From the NCBI GenBank assembly GCA_017618135.1, contig JAFZUV010000002.1:115277-179276 (forward strand): 64,000 nucleotides of DNA. The letters are read 5' to 3'. Every line of letters starts with the position of its first letter. Positions within the stretch are counted from its first letter, which is position 1. Below are positions 61,821 to 64,000 of this stretch, piece by piece. The position numbers were made by a program, and so were the translations under genes. Source of the stretch: Clostridia bacterium (lineage in GTDB: Bacteria > Bacillota > Clostridia > Oscillospirales > Acutalibacteraceae). The notes under the pieces are model-generated. The model was not told the origin of the DNA. It was given only the letters and a program-made list of their open reading frames with translations, and ran no database searches.

Positions 61821-62345
61821 TCAATTTGCCACTTTTACCATTGCCGCGCGGATAATTGTATCTCCGAGTTTATAGCCCTTTTGAAGCACCTCTGCTATTT
61901 CGTTTTCGCCGAAAGCCTCATCCGCGATATGCATAACCGCCTCATGTAGGTTCGGGTCAAACTGCTCGCCTGCCGCGCCGATTTCTTCAATTCCGAGCGA
62001 TTCGCTCAGTGAAGAGAACTGCTTTATTATCATCTCTATACCTTTTATATAATCTTCGCTTTCACGGTCTGCGGATTGGGCGCGGTCGATATTATCAAGT
62101 ATAGGCAGTATTTTTTTAATTATTTCGCACTTTGCATATTCGGCAATTCCGGCGCGTTCGCGGTCGGTTCGCTTTTTGTAATTATCAAACTCCGCCGCTG
62201 TACGCAAAAGCTGATCCTTCGCTTTTTCCAATTCATCTTTAATCCTTGTAGCCGCCGGATCTTTTTTCGGCTTTTTAACCTTTTTTATTTCCTTTTCTTC
62301 GGAAATTTCTTCGGTGGAATTGTTTATGTTTTCTTTCTCTTCCAT
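61821..62345 (-). CDS. grpE: Nucleotide exchange factor GrpE
   Basis: A 174-residue GrpE with an acidic N-terminus, a long coiled-coil helix ([30 protein letters not shown]) and the C-terminal beta domain ([30 protein letters not shown]). ATG 62345 follows GGAGG. It is the first gene of the operon; hrcA is not found upstream. Confidence 0.96.
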   Translation of the reverse strand: MEEKENINNSTEEISEEKEIKKVKKPKKDPAATRIKDELEKAKDQLLRTAAEFDNYKKRTDRERAGIAEYAKCEIIKKILPILDNIDRAQSADRESEDYIKGIEMIIKQFSSLSESLGIEEIGAAGEQFDPNLHEAVMHIADEAFGENEIAEVLQKGYKLGDTIIRAAMVKVAN

Positions 62346-62372
62346 TTTCTTCCTCCGTTCACGCTTTGGGTG

Positions 62373-62458
62373 TTTGACTTTCCCTGACAAATATCATTAT
62401 AACCACATTTTTTCAAAAGTCAAGAAAATTTTGAAAATTTTTTTGACTTTCCCTGACC
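62373..62458 (-). promoter_or_regulatory. grpE-dnaK-dnaJ promoter flanked by two CtsR-like repeats
   Basis: TTGACT (62418-62423), 16-bp spacer, TATAAT (62396-62401). A 17-base sequence of the form (G)GTCAGGGAAAGTCAAA occurs twice in the same orientation, at 62442-62458 upstream of -35 and at 62373-62389 over the transcription start. It resembles the CtsR heptad tandem RGTCAAA-NAN-RGTCAAA, with the first heptad degenerate. No CIRCE element is seen. Confidence 0.6.
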
Positions 62459-62547
62459 TTAGTTTGTGCCCGGTAAGGACAAGCCAACACATTTTGTTAA
62501 TATTTACCGCTCTTGTTAAATTGCGGAAGTCATGTTATATTTATTGT

Positions 62548-63576
62548 ATGAAAGACATTTGGAATTATCTGAAAGAAACCGATAAACCGATTGTCCTCTA
62601 TGGTATGGGCAACGGCGCCGATAAGATAGTATCGGTCTGTGAAAACAATAGGATAAAAATATCGGGCGTGTTCTCGTCCGACTCATTTGTGCGCCCTAAA
62701 ACATTTCACGGTATGCCGGTAACAAGTTATAAAACCGCAAAGGAAATTTTCGGTGATATGATAGTGCTTTTATCCTTCGGCACTCATTTGCCCGATGTAA
62801 TAGAGAATATAAAGAAAATAGCGGCGGATAGCCGGCTGTACGCTCCTGATGTTCCGGTTTACGGCGATACGCTTTTTGACTTTCGCTATTATCAAAGCCG
62901 AAAGAATGAGTTTAACGGTATTTACAATATCCTTTCGGATGAGCAGTCGAGAAAAGTATTTGAAAATACAGTTAAGTATAAGCTCACGGGTGATATAAGT
63001 TATCTTCTCGACTGTGAAACAGATGAGGACGAAGCTTACAGTACTTTTTTCCGTTTGACTGAAAACGAAACATTTTTAGATCTGGGCGCCTATAGGGGAG
63101 ATACGGTTTTAGCTTTCGCAAACAGAGCGAAAGTTTGGAACGGTATAATTGCAGTTGAACCGGATGTAAAAACATATAAAAAACTATTAACTGCGACAGA
63201 GAATATATGTAATATAAGGTGTATAAACGCCGCGGCGGCTGATATATGCGGCGAGAAAACGATTAGTGTCAACGGCTCGCGCGGCAAAGGCGCTTGCGGA
63301 AAAGCGGTACAAATCAAAACCTTATCGGTGGATTCGCTCGGCGTTTCGCCTACATATATCAAAATGGATATTGAGGGTGATGAAGCAAAAGCGATAAGCG
63401 GCGCGGAGGATACAATTATTAAGTGCAAACCAAAAATGAAAATTGCCGCATATCATCGGAGCGGCGACCTTATAGATATACCAAAACAGGTTTTAAATTT
63501 ACGGAGAGATTATAGAATATATCTTCGCCATAACCCCTGTCTCCCCGCGTGGGACACCGATTATTTCTTTATATAA
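62548..63576 (+). CDS. FkbM-family SAM-dependent methyltransferase
   Basis: A 342-residue protein. The N-terminal about 130 residues resemble a nucleotide-sugar or PglD-like domain (PIVLYGMGNGADKIVSVCE). The C-terminal part is an FkbM methyltransferase with SAM motif FLDLGAYRGDTVLAF, the acidic IIAVEPD and IKMDIEGDEAKAI. Probably methylates a sugar or small molecule. ATG 62548 has only a weak ribosome site; a 78-codon extension upstream crosses the divergent grpE promoter and was rejected. Confidence 0.85.
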   Translation: MKDIWNYLKETDKPIVLYGMGNGADKIVSVCENNRIKISGVFSSDSFVRPKTFHGMPVTSYKTAKEIFGDMIVLLSFGTHLPDVIENIKKIAADSRLYAPDVPVYGDTLFDFRYYQSRKNEFNGIYNILSDEQSRKVFENTVKYKLTGDISYLLDCETDEDEAYSTFFRLTENETFLDLGAYRGDTVLAFANRAKVWNGIIAVEPDVKTYKKLLTATENICNIRCINAAAADICGEKTISVNGSRGKGACGKAVQIKTLSVDSLGVSPTYIKMDIEGDEAKAISGAEDTIIKCKPKMKIAAYHRSGDLIDIPKQVLNLRRDYRIYLRHNPCLPAWDTDYFFI

Positions 63577-63580
63577 TACC

Positions 63581-63714
63581 TGCGACGAAGTCGCACCAAT
63601 TTGCCTCTCTTGCCTAAAGGCAATTCCACACCGTGTGGGGAAATTTCGCTTGCGACAAATGGGACGGCTACGGCAATATGTGGGATGTCAGACAATAGGT
63701 GCGACTTCGCCGCG
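63581..63714. repeat. Small inverted-repeat element (MITE-like)
   Basis: TGCGACGAAGTCGCACC (63581-63597) recurs inverted at 63698-63714 with 15 of 17 matches. Inside are smaller palindromes (GCCTAAAGGC, CACACCGTGTG). No coding frame of note. The 282-bp gap 63577-63858 holds this element and an A/T-rich segment leading to the last gene. Confidence 0.5.
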
Positions 63715-63858
63715 AAAGAGATAGCAGATTGCAGAAAAACGCAAAAATTTGATAAAACTGGACAAAAATTTAATATACTTTTTGTTATGCATTCTGTATA
63801 ATATAACCGTGTATCTATACATGACACTTTGCGAATTTTTAAAATGAGGTGTGGATTT

Positions 63859-64000
63859 ATGAAAACTAAGAGACTATTGTCCGTAGTATTGACGCTGTGC
63901 ATGGTATTCTCCATGTTCACGGTGTTAACGCTTACGGCGACCGTACCGGCGAGTGCGGAATCGGTTGAAACCGAGACGGCTATATTCATAGGCAGCACAA
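63859..64000 (+). CDS. Secreted protein, N-terminal part only
   Basis: The frame starts MKTKRLLSVVLTLCMVFSMF and shows a signal peptide with likely cleavage after VPASA, then SVETETAIFIGST before the window ends. GAGGTGTGG precedes the ATG. Function cannot be judged from 47 codons. The length and Ala-x-Ala site suggest a large exported or surface protein. Confidence 0.8.
   Translation, partial: MKTKRLLSVVLTLCMVFSMFTVLTLTATVPASAESVETETAIFIGST

Noticed and set aside
62391-62470. CIRCE element at grpE
   Set aside because: No TTAGCACTC-N9-GAGTGCTAA-like inverted repeat is present; the repeats here are direct.

Overview
The window reads as chromosomal DNA of a Gram-positive, low-to-mid GC Clostridia member (Bacillota), probably Oscillospirales/Ruminococcaceae-like. 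This rests on gene order (rpmG-secE-nusG-rplK-rplA; rimP-nusA-ylxR-ylxQ-infB-rbfA-nrnA-truB-ribF; grpE-dnaK-dnaJ), strong AGGAGG-type ribosome binding sites, frequent TTG/GTG starts, many TTGACA-17-TATAAT promoters, a type III glutamine synthetase, and cohesin and dockerin domains. The taxonomic call is inference.

Region 1 (1-12410) is a nitrogen-assimilation locus. Two operons diverge from back-to-back consensus promoters. Leftwards run glnN (GSIII), an Amt transporter fused to a P-II domain, and asnB (cut by the window edge). Rightwards run a glutamate synthase split over five polypeptides, a type I glutamine synthetase and an ANTAR-domain RNA-binding regulator. Both leaders carry hairpins with six-base A..G.. 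loops whose 3' arm is shared with an intrinsic terminator. This is the architecture expected for ANTAR antitermination, so the last gene of one operon probably controls both. It is the most coherent regulatory system in the window.

Region 2 (12697-16418) pairs a membrane PP2C/SpoIIE-type phosphatase ending in an HATPase domain with a MATE transporter that ends in its own HATPase domain. Region 3 (16509-19274) is a leftward ribosomal protein/secE/nusG operon. Region 4 (19651-28004) holds an Lrp-type regulator with an aminotransferase, LemA with a TPM lipoprotein, a CpsC/CpsD/CpsB-like tyrosine kinase/phosphatase set, PgeF, an MFS carrier and a YitT protein.

Region 5 (28160-31190) is accessory: a Y-family polymerase with an SOS-type box, two phage-type small genes, and an XRE repressor with an ImmA-like peptidase. 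The two phage-like units are separated by near-identical face-to-face promoters and four evenly phased TTAC-N8-GTAA sites. Region 6 (31260-44498) contains a PHP hydrolase, a GPH-type carrier, a polysaccharide deacetylase, a PfkB kinase, tRNA-Glu and tRNA-Met, an EF-G paralogue, a HAD phosphatase, a DD-carboxypeptidase, a metallophosphoesterase and a PASTA pseudokinase.

Region 7 (44508-54381) is the nusA-infB operon followed by a lipoprotein and a DUF1015 protein. Region 8 (54392-58670) encodes a secreted dockerin-bearing glucosaminidase, a membrane-anchored cohesin protein and a glycosyltransferase. Region 9 (58714-64000) has the grpE-dnaK-dnaJ operon with CtsR-like repeats at its promoter, an FkbM methyltransferase, a small inverted-repeat element and the start of a secreted protein.
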